DNA of 64,000 bases. Origin: Rhynchosporium graminicola. Lineage: Eukaryota; Ascomycota; Leotiomycetes; Helotiales; Ploettnerulaceae. How positions within the stretch are numbered: the stretch's first letter is position 1; every line of letters starts with the position of its first letter. Location of the stretch: positions 558,001 to 622,000 of the forward strand of contig FJUW01000001.1 of NCBI GenBank assembly GCA_900074885.1. Reading direction: 5' to 3'. The position numbers and the translations under genes were made by a program. Shown here piece by piece: positions 12,677-25,182 of this stretch. The notes under the pieces were generated by a model. The model was given only the letters and a program-made list of their open reading frames with translations. It had not been told where the DNA came from and searched no databases.

Positions 12677-15600
12677 ATGGCAACCCATCATCCCTCTCCT
12701 CCAGGAGGTATGCCAATGCATCATGTGCAGCAAGGTCCACCCCCACCGGGAATGGCTCAGCATCAACAGCACTTCTCGCCTGCTATGCAACAAATCGCCG
12801 CAATTAACGAAGGAGTTTGGATGCAGATTGGTATGCTGTCTTCCTCCTCACTACATATGGGCGCACTAACATTTTGATAGGGAGCTTCGCAGAACTTCTG
12901 AACAATCTTGAAGAAGCTATCACTGCTTACGAACATGCGCTTCGTGCCAATCCCAGATCGATTCCAGCCATGAACGCCATAAGCTGCATCCTGCGAACCC
13001 AAGAACAGTTTCACAAAGCTGTCGAGTACCTCCAGAGTATCTTGAAGCTCGACCAGAACAATGGGGAGGTATGGGGAAGTCTGGGTAGGTGATATTTGAG
13101 CTTCTTTTTGGTTATCGGCTAATTTATCCCAGGCCATTGCTATCTGATGATGGACGATTTACAGCAAGCGTATTCTGCATATCAACAAGCATTATACCAT
13201 TTGAGGGACCCCAAAGTTAGTTCGGACGGTCCAATAATTGTTTCGCAGTATTTAACCCATCATAGGAACCAAAATTGTGGTATGGAATTGGAATTCTGTA
13301 TGATCGTTATGGCTCTCTCGAGCATGCCGAAGAAGCATTCTCCCAAGTGATGCGCATGCAGCCAGACTTCGAAAAGGCCAACGAGATCTACTTTCGACTC
13401 GGTATAATTTACAAGCAGCAGCAAAAATACCAGCAGAGTCTTGAGGTATAAAAACAGAGCAGTACAGCGTGAAGACTACACTTCGATGCTGACTTTCAAC
13501 TAGTGCTTCCGATATATCGTCTCGGTTCCACCAACTCCCTTGACAGAAGAGGATATTTGGTTTCAGATTGGACATGTCCATGAGCAGCAGAAAGACGTAG
13601 GTAGACACTCTGCTGTTGGAGATGCTTGAACTAATTACCGCTTTTAGTACGATAATGCGAAAGTGGCATACAGGCGTGTGCTTGACCGCGATCCTAACCA
13701 TGCAAAGGTCCTACAGCAGCTCGGATGGCTGCATCACCAACAGAGCAGCAGTTTTAACAGTCAAGAGCAAGCTATTGAGTACCTGGAGAAGTCGGTTGGC
13801 TCTGGTAAGACTCGTCAGCATGATCATCTTGACATTTCACACGCTAACACGTGGCAGACCAAAGTGATGCGCAAAGTTGGTATCTCCTAGGACGATGTTA
13901 CATGTCACAGCAGAAGTATCCAAAGGCGTACGAGGCGTATCAGCAAGCGGTCTACCGCGACGGACGGAACCCGACATTCTGGTGCTCGATTGGCGTTTTG
14001 TATTACCAGATTAACCAGTACCGAGATGCACTTGATGCATATAGCCGTGCGATACGCCTGAACCCGTACATTTCCGAGGTCTGGTACGACCTAGGGACTC
14101 TGGTAAGTTTGCTCAACTTCGGCCAAATTCGTTTGCGCAACCGCTAATCAACGGTATAGTATGAGTCTTGCAACAATCAGATCACCGATGCACTGGACGC
14201 GTACCAGCGTGCAGCTGAACTTGATCCTACGAATGGGCACATTAAGACACGACTTCAATTGCTCCGGAGTGGGCAAACCAACGGGCTTCCAGTGCAGACC
14301 AGTGCCCCATTGCCTCAAGATGTTCATCCACAAGCCTACCAAGCAACAGGTGCTGTCGGACCTCCAGGGCCACAATGGGGTAACTCTGCTCCTCAGCCTC
14401 CACCTCCAGGTCCGCCACTTGGCCCTCCTGCCAACGGATGGGGTCGACTGGCTGAGATTAATCCACCAACTCATCCTGGAAATCCGTATGACCAGAGAGA
14501 TCAAGCTCGAGGCCCTGGTCCCGGCCCACCGCCTCCACCACGTGCTCCCAGCCCGTTGAGGCAACAAGAACAGATGAGACCCTTTGAATCGAGGTTACCT
14601 CCAGGACCATCTCCTGGAGGTCCGAGTGGTCCAAGTGGCCGTCGCACACCTCCTCGTGATCACCATCCTGCGATGGGTCCTTATCCGGGTCCTGGTCTTT
14701 CACAAGCTCCTGGACCACCACCTCCTCCCCCGCGAGTGTCGAATCCTAACTACGCTGGTCCAGGTGCCTCTGTATCCTTGCCTCCTGCCCAATCAAACAT
14801 GAATGGATCCGGCCCTGGAGCTTTGCCGCCCTTTGGCCGAGGTGCCAGTCCTCGACCAGAAGTGCGGCCCATCTTGGACAATCGCATGCCATCGCCAAAA
14901 TCGGGATATGCACAGCAGCAACAACAGTATCCTCATCATCCAGACATTTCTAATCCTGGCGGGATTGAGGCTGGTGCTCCGGCTCCGGCATCTGCTTTGG
15001 CCGCTGCGGAGGCTGCTGCTGCCGAACGAAATGGTGATAGGCCTGGATCAGTGGGCCCAAAGAGAATGCGTGAATGGGAGGAGGAGACTTCGATGAAAAA
15101 GCCTGCTTCAGAAGAGAACCGAGCTCGCTTGGATGATATGCATCACCGCCGGCCTTCCACCCCCCCTCGGGATAGCTTCCGTCGAAGCTCTTCCGAAGCC
15201 CGCCGTGCCGAGGACCAGAGACGTATGGACGAGCAACGTCGTGAAGATCAACGTCGTGAAGACCAGCGGCGTGCCGAGGATCAACGCCGTGTTGAGGAGC
15301 AGCGCAGAGCCAATGAGAATTATCACCCTTCTGAGGCGGCACACCATCCACCTACTCACGCAGTGCCTCAGAATCATCTACCGCCGATGCAACAGGGACC
15401 ACCATCCGTTCATACTCCTGTCCATGAGCTCCCACCACCGCCACCCCCGCCTGCACCCAAGGACTACGCGAGTGAGGAGAGAGAGCAGCGCGAGAAAGAG
15501 CAACGTGACAGAGAGCAGCGTGAGATAGAGCAACGTGAGCGAGAAAAGCGCGAACGTGAGCAACGGGAACGTGAACAGCGTGAGAGGGAAAGGAGCGAGA

Positions 15601-15830
15601 TCCCGCCGCCGCCGTCAGCTCCAGCTGGGGAACCGGAGCGAGCCGCACGGAGGATGGATGTCGATGAGGATTATGATGATGATGCTGAGGAGGATAAGAA
15701 AGGAGGGATCGTGTCAGCACCAGTTTCTGGACCTGGATCAGCTTCTGGGGAAGCCAAACCAGCTTCTCCAAAGGGTCCAAATGGCCATGTGAATGGTGTT
15801 ACGAATGGGCAACCTAAGGTCGAGGTCTAG
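12677..15830 (+). CDS. CYC8: Ssn6/Cyc8 TPR general corepressor
   Basis: Partner of Tup1 in the general transcriptional corepressor. Eight exons (12677-12830, 12881-13084, 13133-13215, 13266-13445, 13504-13596, 13648-13804, 13858-14102, 14160-15830) give 928 residues. After a proline/histidine/glutamine-rich head, about ten tandem TPRs fill roughly residues 45-405; examples are AITAYEHALRANPRSIPAMN, AYEAYQQAVYRDGRNPTFW and ALDAYSRAIRLNPYISEVW. Order and spacing match fungal Ssn6. The last exon encodes a long disordered tail: proline/glycine-rich, then strongly charged repeats of RREDQRR and EREQRE type, then an acidic DEDYDDDAEED patch. Every intron falls in the TPR half and the tail is one exon. 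The ATG at 12677 has a good AACAATGG context. Confidence 0.96.
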
Positions 15831-17070
15831 TCCAAGCATTTATTATGTTCCTGATGGATGCTACTTTCTTCTGTAAAAAGTGCCAATGCAATTCATTTGA
15901 GCTTAGTGTGTAGCACTAGTATTGAACCCGATTTGTATATTCTGGATTTGGTATTGTGAATGCTAGTGAACCTGGAGAACAATCGCGAAGCTTTTGTGTT
16001 TGCTCATGAGGATAGTCTGGTGATTTGTAAGTGGCACGAATGAACACGGTTCAAGGTTGCTTGGGCAGCTTAGTAGATCGAATTGAGATAATCGCAGCTC
16101 GTCCTGAGGTCCTCTAGCGTAGTTATGAAATACAAAATATGAAAAAGCCCCGCTGCTCTCTCTCAGATGGAGATTACGGTTTCGCATTAATGATTTGGTC
16201 AGAACTTTGCCCACGGCTTGACCTCGAAGTTGGCAGCTGTGTTTGGTCACGGGATACCAGGGAGAAACGAGTTTCTAGTCAACTACATGAACAGTCATAT
16301 CTACATGAGGACATGTTCAGTCCATTAGAACTTCACTTAGTCATCGAGGCTGGCACGGTTTGTGTCCGGTTAAGGCTTTAAGCTCAATTTCAAAGTCTGA
16401 TAGAATGCTCGTGACCTTCAGAGAGACTAGTAGAATAAAATAAATACTACAACAAATTTTATGGTATCTAGAATTTCCAATGTAAAGTTATTCATTGAAC
16501 TTGTGACATCAAAATAATCTCTTTGATAAAGTGCGTTCGGAGTGTTGTGACTCTTGGCTTGCCGTCGAGGTTTTACTTCGCCGATGATGGAAGTATTCCT
16601 GCCCGTGGTACGGTAATGATTGCAGCCCACCCAGACTTCGAGGCTGGATAATTCGTCACCATCACCGGTGAGATGAAAGCTCGATTGAATTTCAGAGCCA
16701 ATTATGAATCAGCGGAAGTCACAGAGTAACTGCAGGACTTTGCTCGAATCGGTTCTGTATGTCACGAAAAGAAGATTCTAGTACTTTTGCTCAATCGTAA
16801 TTCGAAAGTCAAAATTGATATATGGATGGACCTCGATCTTGGTGTTGCCGGATGAACTGGCAGCCGCCGGAAAACAGTTTAAAGGTCACGTGTATGATAA
16901 GAGACGATTGCTAGCTCGCTAGCTGTATCCGGCTAGCTTCATCTTTAGCTTCACACAATGATTTAGCGAAAACTTCACAGATGAACATCTCAATTCCGCA
17001 CACCAACTCAATATCTTCAATACGACTTCTCTTTACTAACCTTTAGATTCAGATCTCGAGGTGTGTAAAC
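15831..17070. other. intergenic region upstream of RPL3
   Basis: No gene is supported. The right end is the ribosomal protein gene promoter and contains a CACGTG box and a doubled GCTAGC palindrome. The ORFs at 15.9-16.6 kb have no domain. Confidence 0.5.
16887..16892. promoter_or_regulatory. CACGTG E-box upstream of RPL3
   Basis: GTCACGTG lies 179 bases upstream of the RPL3 ATG. CACGTG is the core of bHLH sites such as Cbf1. A pair of GCTAGC palindromes follows at 16910-16923. Use of these sites is inferred from position only. Confidence 0.3.
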
Positions 17071-18418
17071 ATGAGTCACAGAAAGTTCGAGGCACCGAGA
17101 CATGGTTCTCTTGCCTTTCTTCCTCGCAAGAGAGCTGCCCGCCATAGGGGAAAGGTCAAGTCGTGAGTTTTAAATTTCAGTCACTCGCGCTCTACTTGTC
17201 AATTATCCATGCTGATGTCTCAATCCTACCAGATTCCCTAAGGATGACCCCAAGAAGCCTGTCCACCTTACTGCCACCATGGGCTACAAGGCTGGTATGA
17301 CCACAATCGTCCGCGATCTCGACCGCCCAGGTGCGAAATCACACAAGAAGGAGGTTGTGGAGGCAGTCACTGTCATTGAGACACCACCGGTACAAACAAC
17401 GCAGCCCGCTTGGCGTATGCCTATGGCTAACATCTTTTTAGGTGATCGTTGTTGGTCTAGTTGGTTACATCGAAACTCCTCGAGGTCTCCGATCCCTTAC
17501 TACCGTTTGGGCTGAGCACTTGAGTGATGAGGTAAAGCGCCGATTCTACAAGAACTGGTACAGAAGCAAGAAGAAGGCTTTCACCAAGTATGCCAAGAAG
17601 CACTCCGAGAGCTCTGGATCTTCCATCACTCGTGAACTCGAGCGCATCAAGAAGTACTGCACAGTCGTCCGCGTCCTCGCCCACACCCAAATCCGCAAGA
17701 CTCCCCTCAAGCAAAAGAAGGCTCATTTGATGGAAATCCAAATCAATGGTGGCAGCATTGCCGACAAGGTCGAGTTCGGTAATGGCCTTTTCGAGAAGCC
17801 AGTTGAGATCAGCTCTCTCTTCGAGCAAGATGAGATGATCGATGTTATTGCCGTCACCAAGGGTCACGGTTTCTCCGGTGTCACCAGCAGATTTGGGACC
17901 AAGAAGCTTCCGAGAAAGACACACAAGGGTCTCCGAAAGGTTGCCTGTATTGGTGCCTGGCATCCTTCCCACGTTCAATGGACTGTTGCCCGTGCCGGTC
18001 AAGACGGATACCATCACCGTACCTCGACCAACCACAAGGTTTACCGTATCGGAAAGGGTGATGATGAGGGTAACGCCGCCACTGAATTTGATGTCTCCAA
18101 GAAGCAAATCACACCGTAAGTCGCCTTTGATAGGGTTTTCAACAATAGCTAATACTCTGTAGTATGGGTGGCTTTGTCCGATACGGTGAGATCAAGAATG
18201 ATTTCATCATCGTTAAGGGTTCCGTTCCTGGTGTCAAGAAGCGTGTGATGACTCTCCGCAAGTCCATGTTCGTCCACACATCGAGAAAGGCTTTGGAGAA
18301 GGTCGACCTCAAATGGATCGATACCTCTTCGAAGTTCGGTCATGGTGCCTACCAAACTCCCGCAGAGAAGCACGCTTTCCTGGGTACGCTCAAGAAGGAC
18401 ATCCAACCAGCTGCTTAG
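17071..18418 (+). CDS. RPL3: 60S ribosomal protein L3 (uL3)
   Basis: Component of the large ribosomal subunit near the peptidyl transferase centre. Four exons (17071-17162, 17233-17389, 17442-18115, 18163-18418) give 392 residues, close to the usual eukaryotic length. The N-terminus [20 protein letters not shown] is diagnostic. The central basic loop is conserved ([20 protein letters not shown]), including the histidine that is diphthamide-independent but methylated in yeast uL3. The C-terminus ends DIQPAA. Intron-rich 5' coding sequence is normal for fungal ribosomal protein genes. Confidence 0.98.
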
Positions 18419-18812
18419 GGAATTGGTCGTTCTGCTTTTTCGCATTTTGGGGTTTTCACATCTGGTGTAAGGGGGTTGCATACCATACTGTGCTCTTTGA
18501 TGATCACCCAAGAGGCATGAAATAGAATAAAAAACTCTATGAAGACATGTCAAAAGCAACCACTTTGTATAACTTGTGTAAGCTTATCATCTACTTATGA
18601 AATGGTTGTGAAATGTGACTCGTAACAATTTTATCTATGTCAATTCTCAAAATGCGCTATAGTCATACCTCAAAATCTGATCCCCGCAACAACTCACAGC
18701 AAACTCGTCATCGGGCACGCCACCCCAACTGCCTTCCCTTCCATGCCATGCCAACATCTGTTTTTTATCAATCTCTGTGACCTGCCCGATCGGAACCCCT
18801 AATAATAATGAC
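18419..18812. other. short intergenic region
   Basis: Holds the RPL3 3' end and the presumed promoter of the next gene. A minus-strand ORF at 18647-18874 overlaps the following first exon and looks like its shadow. Confidence 0.5.
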
Positions 18813-19911
18813 ATGGGAATTTTTATCTCCTGTTTAAACGTTGCGAAATCCTCGTCTTCCTCAAAGCCAACCACGAAATCAGCAACCGGAGCGTCCCGAT
18901 CCCAACCTCAAGCACAAGCTACAATTCCAGGTCCAGAATACAGTCAAGAGCAGCCGCCACAATTCGATCCTACGCCAGCACCGGTGCGAGAAGGATTAGT
19001 GATCGAGCATCTTGCTACCTCTCCACCGCCTATACTCGAACCTTCAGCTACGGCTCCCGCGAGAGCAGAAGGAGTGGACAAGAACGCGAAAGAAGTGCCA
19101 TTTCCAGCGTTGGGTACTGCGTGAGCAGCTCTAGATTTCACCCGTCATCGTCTCTTCATTATCCCGTTCGAATCTTCTCTTCATTGGGAGGAATTGGGAA
19201 GAAAGTAAGCCTGCGCAGAGCTGAAAAGTGTTTCTTTAGCACACCTACATCAACACAAGCAGGGGCGGGCAAAGCTACAAACGCGGAACCAGAAAAAATG
19301 GCTACGGACGAAGAATACATGTCCTTCCTCGACAAGGCGAATCAGGATCCTAATGAAGGCGTTGTGAAAACAAAAGGCAGTGGAAAGCTGGAGTTTAAGG
19401 CGCTGGATGAGGGTGTGAAGGTCCCGGATGTGATTCAGAAGATGCTGGGGAAGGGAGAGGCGTTTTATGTCAGTGATGCTGATGAGCCGTTTGTGAGTGT
19501 CGCGTTGAAATCAAGTGGGAAGGGTTTGCCTGATGAGGGTATGTTAAGTCTATTATACCATTCCTTTCTTCCTTTTCTTTCTTGGTCCCAAGAAGATGCT
19601 TGCTCTCTTTTCATGGAAAGACTCGCTTTCTTGTATCCACCGTAAGCTAACACATTTGTTCCACAGTTACTTTTGCCAAGCTCATTGACCACCCCAGTCC
19701 CAAGGAAGCAGATGTCCAGATCATGGATGTTGGCGAGTGGGATACCCAAGGACAATATAAAGATGTAGTTGAGGCGACGAGGGAGGCGGTCAAGGGAAGT
19801 GATGTAAGGGTCTATAGGATCACGAAAGATGGATCGAGGGTGGAGTACTGGGTTGTTGGTGTTGACGGGGGACATTTGGTGGGTGTCAAGGCTTTGGCCG
19901 TCGAGAGCTAG
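18813..19911 (+). CDS. uncharacterised protein with low-complexity N-terminus
   Basis: Three exons (18813-19120, 19240-19538, 19667-19911) give 283 residues with all phases closing. The first exon encodes a Ser/Pro/Ala-rich segment with no clear fold (SSSSSKPTTKS, PPPILEPSATAPA). The C-terminal 180 residues look globular, starting near ATDEEYMSFLDKANQ and ending VVGVDGGHLVGVKALAVES. I do not recognise the family. The open frame starting at 19121 begins with GTG, which here is a GTGAGC splice donor; intron 1 ends TTTCTTTAG at 19239. If the donor were skipped, the reading would acquire an Arg-rich mitochondrial-like leader but no ATG. The true start could also lie in an unseen upstream exon. 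Confidence 0.7.
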
Positions 19912-21149
19912 AGTTGAAGGGAGAATGGCTTGATTATTACATAGAATACCCGAACCGGTTTTGATGGCCGCGGAATGGGAAAGGTCATTGACTCTTGAAG
20001 AATATTCTCCTGTTCTATGCCTCACTTGTTGGAGGGACGAGTTGGGCAAAGTTAACAGCAGTAACGGCCATGAATGTCGAACCTACACACAACCTTTAAA
20101 GCCTGTAATATTAAGCAATGCCGAGTGCTTGGATTTTCGGGTAGGTGTGGCTAGATTCGGTCGACTGTTCAGCCATATCTAGGTACTCGATATCCTTCAC
20201 ATGTCTCTCTGCCTTGGCCTTGATTTATCATCAGTCCAATGACTTGTGAAAACTCTCTTCCCCACATGACGGTACGTTTGTATACCGGAGCGGGGGATTG
20301 TGATGTCTTGGCCTTTACATAGTGTCGTTTATTCTATATGGCAAATCTAAGTCCTAAAATGTTCTGGTGGATGAGAGCTGGTTTATCACTTTATCACTTA
20401 AGTAATGTTCCGAGACAAAGCCATTGACTTCTCTGGTTTACTGAACGGTGTGTATCGTCACTTCAGTGAACTCTTTGAAATGGCACCCAGGCTTTCGACC
20501 ATTGCTGAAATTGTTTTTTCTTTTCTCACGGCCAAAATTTATATTATCAGGTAACACTCTATCTGAGTGAAGTCCGACGAGAGTCTCGGTAACTTTGCTT
20601 TGAGCAATAGTTAGGAGAGATGTTGAGAATATTGGCTTTTGCTTTTAATCGAAGTCCTGGTCTGGTTTCGGGGTATTGAGCTGTTATAAATGGGCGTTGA
20701 AGCAATGCTCTGGAACTGGTTCGAGACTCTAGACAAACCAGGACGGTGATGGCGGGTGAGTGACAGTCCTTCCAGCCTTCCAGGTACTTGAGTTTTACTT
20801 TAGTTAAGGTTCTAGAATGGTTTGCTAGCTTGTGTTGATATAGTGTTATCAGTCAACGGTGACCTATACCTATTCTCTGGACTTTGAATCAATTTACATA
20901 GAACAGTCCCACGCCTATCTTGAGATTCCAAATCATGACATCGAGGACGGCCTGGGATCCTTTTAGTCCTCTGGATTTGTCAGGTTGCTTTTGAGTAACG
21001 TCCTGAGATATCCTATCCCATGACGTAGTTTTGGAACAACATCTAAACCTCTTCTGAGTTGCTTGAACCTACCAAAGGATCCTTCCAGCTTGTCTTTCTG
21101 AAGATCAGAAGAGTCGGGATAGAATTTAAAGGATGTCTATACCCCTCAG

Positions 21150-21562
21150 AAGCTATCTGCCTTGTAGTCGATGAAAGCGAATAAGGTAGTTTATACGTAT
21201 ATATATGCTCGTAATTATGCTCTACTAAAGCTCGAGGGTACTAATAGCTACTTAAATTAGTAGAATATATTTCTCCTAATAGTATGAGTTAGATGAACAT
21301 ATTAAGTAACTCTACTATAGTACGAGGTTTCTAGTATATAGAAGAGAGATATATATTTCGTTATAGGAACCGAATACCGCGGGAAAAGAAGAAGGAAGCG
21401 TACTAGTGAATAGGGTTAAAAATATGATTATATCTCTTATATGTTTATTAAAGAGTAGTTAGAATACTCTAAGCGCGATATAAAAATACCTAGATATTCT
21501 AGTATATATGATAATCTAGATATGACGGAAGAGTATATAGAGTAGCGAGTCTAGAAGAGCAC
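21150..21562. repeat. AT-rich, TA-dense relic resembling RIP-mutated repeat DNA
   Basis: Composition changes sharply here. TA dinucleotides dominate, TAG/TAA stops occur in every frame, and CA/TG steps are scarce compared with the flanks. That is the signature left by repeat-induced point mutation on a transposon copy. No terminal repeats, target duplication or recognisable transposase/reverse transcriptase remains, so the element class cannot be named. Confidence 0.5.
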
Positions 21563-23655
21563 CTATCTCGTATTGAACCTTGCCGATCGAGATATATTTC
21601 CTTTGGGCGCTGTGGACTTGAGGTTTGGCATCCTCGGTGCTTGGTTGTGGTTGTACGTATTCACGAGAGCTTGATAGGTAATGGCTTGGACGCTTTGTGG
21701 GATGACTAAGTTTGTGAGGAGAATGTGATTTCTTCGCGGGTGGGTGGCTTGTAAGTTCGTAGTATTGAAGTGAAGTGTGATCAAGGCATGGCTTCAGATG
21801 AGTGTATTCGCAGATCCTGCAAGGCGAGGCGATAGCTTTATTGGAATAGGACGATGACTGTGTTATATATGTAACACTACCCTCGGTATGTTTGAGAATC
21901 GCGATTGTTATTATCTTTCCAAAGGAATAGTTTAGATATGGATTTCAGCAGAGTTCACGTTGATGTAGTGTACAAAACTGAAATTTTATTATTCATTTAA
22001 CATAAGTAAGGCTTTTGAATTTTCAGGTTAGGTTATAGTAATACTGGAATCTTTGATCAATTTTCTCTATCAATATAACAGGATTCGCATTGGATATGGG
22101 TATACGATTCGTCTACCTGGGAGGTGGCTATAGGATTGTTAGTCGGGCTTGAGAATTCCTATTTTAGTTGTTGATGTGTGTGAATTCAACAACAAGAAGT
22201 GTACCACCTTGTGATATCTGTGTGATATACTCGAAGAAGAAGAGGATTAACCAGTTGCGATGCGGTGCTTGAGATGTCTCAGTTCGGGAACGTAGACGTG
22301 ATCGAAGAAATTTCGTTCTCATGAAGCGTATCGGTAAGAATACCTCGTTGGAAGTGAAACGAGACTCGCTTAGCTCTGAATCAGGGTAGGCTGGAAGGAT
22401 AGATAACAAGTTGCAAGATCTCATCTCATGGGATCTCTCGGAGACCGTGGGTAGATGTGGAGTTTTTAATGATTGGGAAGCCGTCTTGGATGGTAGTCGA
22501 TAGTATGGAAGTGATAGGATACGTTTTTGGTGATTTCATCTGATAGCGTATTCTTTTCTCGAAAAACGTTATCCGACAAATGAGTATAGTCACATACGAA
22601 GAGACAAGAAAAGGAAGCCTAATTGATTATTCCAGGCATCGTGGAATCTCTCAGAAGCCGCGTGTGGTCCGGAGGCTGGCTGGTGTAGACTGGAGAGAGG
22701 AAGCGTGGTATAGTTTGTAGGGAGATCCTCTGAATTTGAACGAGAAGAAATTGCCAGTTAAGGAGTGTACTGAGGGGTGGATTCTTGGAGGACTTCGAGA
22801 TGAGGTGTGATAGTTGGAATTCGGTCAACGAGAAGATTTGGACTTTGAGACGCTACAGTAGAACAATCAAACACTGACTGGAGTCACTGGCTTGAACTTA
22901 CTAGGATCGGATCATCGTTGCTTTATTCTACTCATTCCAAGAAGTACGACATCAATCTAGGACTTTATTGAAATTGTAGTGGGATATTGTGCCTCGGCTT
23001 CCCCAGACACGAAGTGAGACAGTTTCATATTCTCACATTATCTAGTCCATTTCATTTTACCCTACGGTGAGGGATCGGCAGCTCTGTGGGAAAGGTATTT
23101 TTGTCATGCAGATGTTTACCATTGATTATAGGCGTGACAAAGGAAGGCTGATTCGTTAATCATAATCTAGCTCACGATAAGTTGATCTTATTAAAGTCGC
23201 GAATGGTGTCTGTAGCATTGCAATTTCGCTTTATCTGATTTTTTCGCGGGGAAACAAACAGCCCGTTTTTAGTAAACGATCCGAGATCTCATGAACAGTG
23301 AGCACAGATCGATCTTAGATGCAGACGGTCAAAATCCACCTGATCTCCAACGAGCTAGTGTTTGAAGATGCCTGGCCTTCCAACAATCACGTGCATGCTC
23401 CACTCAAGTTCTCTTTCGGCCGGTTCCCTTCCCGCTTTTAATCGTCGCTTCATCTGGACTTTTCCTCTTTCTTTCCGCTGCCGGAAGTTTAGAGGTGTCA
23501 ACTGACCAATGGGAAGCTTTCGCGAATCTGAAAGTCTGATTCAACACAGGCATAGGCTTTAAGCTTCTTTTTGCTTGACGTACAGTACCAAGGCTTCGGG
23601 AAGATTGGTTTCTTACGGTGGTAGATTGAGATTGTGAATACGAATTTGAATGTGA

Positions 23656-23983
23656 TATGGAGATGGAGATGGAGATGGAGATGGAGATAGAGATAGAGAT
23701 AGAGATAGAGATAGAGATAGAGATAGAGATAGAGATAGAGATAGAGATAGAGATAGAGATAGAGATAGAGATAGAGATAGAGATAGAGATAGAGATAGAG
23801 ATAGAGATAGAGATAGAGATAGAGATAGAGATAGAGATAGAGATAGAGATAGAGATAGAGTTAGAGATAGAGATAGAGATAGAGATAGAGATAGAGATAG
23901 AGATAGAGATAGAGATAGAGATAGAGATAGAGATAGAGATAGAGATAGAGATAGAGATAGAGATAGAGATAGAGATAGAGATG
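23656..23983. repeat. long hexanucleotide array (GAGATA)n, about 54 units
   Basis: About six GAGATG units are followed by about 48 GAGATA units, almost perfect; a single GAGTTA unit interrupts near 23860. The array produces long open frames of alternating Glu-Ile or Asp-Arg on plus and Ser-Ile, Leu-Ser or Tyr-Leu on minus. None has a credible gene context. A few GAGATG units and an ATG close the right end. Confidence 0.97.
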
Positions 23984-25182
23984 CATGGGGAATGGAAGAA
24001 GGAGATAGGCATATCATGGGCCAGGAATAGCACAGCACAATTATAAGGTGGCGGCCAATTGAATCAAGCAGCACGCAAGCAAGCTGTTGACAAGGGGAAA
24101 GAAGGAGCTGTCAATTGTGGATAAGATAAGAGATCGATGGGATTGATTGGTGCCTCTCTACCTACTGTACTGTACCTACCTGAGAAGGCTGTGAAATCTG
24201 AATCGTAGCGCGAGAATACCTCAGTACAGTACCCAGACTCCAGATTGCTTCAATTGTAGATCATTTCATTTCATTTCATTCACTTCCAGTTTTTCCATGT
24301 TCCAGGTTTCCTGCCCACCACGCGTCCCAAGCTGATCGGCTACCCAGTAGGTAAGATGGAAAAACTCCATCAACCTCTTGTCTGCAGTCAACATGATACA
24401 ACCTATACATCACAACCGCCAACAAGACCACAATCACGACTACGACCACGACCATCACCACTACCACTACCACCAAGAGAAAGAAGACTTTCGAAAGAGA
24501 GTTGCAGCTCTCTATCCTCGAACAACGATATACTTACTGTTCCAGAAGCACGCCCACGTTCACGTCAACGTGCCTCTGGTGCCCCTCCCTGTCTATCACA
24601 GCCTCCATGGTCCCTTCCCACCGAACCCACTCCCGCACATGCAATCTTGACTTGGCGGCAAAGATCAATTCTTGAATTGGCTTCTTTGCGCGAGCTGTCT
24701 ACTCTGCCTTCCTCAGCTTCGAGTCTTCCTCCACGTCTACAACCAAGCAATTCGCCAATTGCAACCACTGCGAACAGATTCCCCTCGTTACATTTCTCTC
24801 TGGCTTCGCAGATACCCTAGGTTCGCATTCTCAGAATTCATTCACCCCTCTGGACGCCGCCTACAGACCCTCTTTCGAAGCTGCTCTCCTGTGCCCAACC
24901 CCTCTTGGATCTGGTTGTGGTTGGAAACCAGACTATTGTATAACCTTCTTGTTGAATCACTTAAGCCGTCCTAGAATCACTCGAATAGGTCCGCGGATAC
25001 TACTTTTATTGATCGACAAAATCTTGCTGGAACAAAGGTGGAAGGGAAATCATTACTCTGGCTGGGTCCCCCATTCGCTCTCTCCTGACGGATAGTTAAA
25101 GATCTTTGGATAACGACTACATATATCTCATGCTACGGCTTCTCACACAACATAGCTTCGCATATTTCCTTACTGTATTGCT

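Larger units (their letters stand above)
19912..25182. other. 5.3 kb gene-free, AT-rich and repeat-bearing interval
   Basis: No gene is supported. It contains an AT-rich relic (about 21.15-21.56 kb) and a very long hexamer array (23.66-23.98 kb). The last 800 bases are C/T-rich on the plus strand and probably form the promoter and leader of the KRE6-type gene. ORFs at 24.36-24.97 kb are proline/histidine-rich, unspliced and without a domain. Confidence 0.5.

Noticed and set aside
14148..15792. Long antisense and other-frame ORFs over the CYC8 tail
   Set aside because: They are shadows of a GC-rich, repetitive coding exon.
17457..18107. 216-codon antisense ORF over RPL3
   Set aside because: It mirrors the long third exon of a highly expressed, codon-biased gene and has no domain.
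19121..19645. A 174-codon frame with a mitochondrial-like leader
   Set aside because: It starts at GTG, which is the splice donor GTGAGC of the preceding exon; the spliced model keeps frame.
23404..24074. Long ORFs on both strands through the hexamer array
   Set aside because: The repeat lacks stops in most frames, so the ORFs are an artefact of the array; flanks show no domain, splice or start context.
24356..24974. Three overlapping plus-strand ORFs upstream of KRE6
   Set aside because: They are Pro/His/Ser-rich, in different frames, with no domain; the position suits a leader or promoter.
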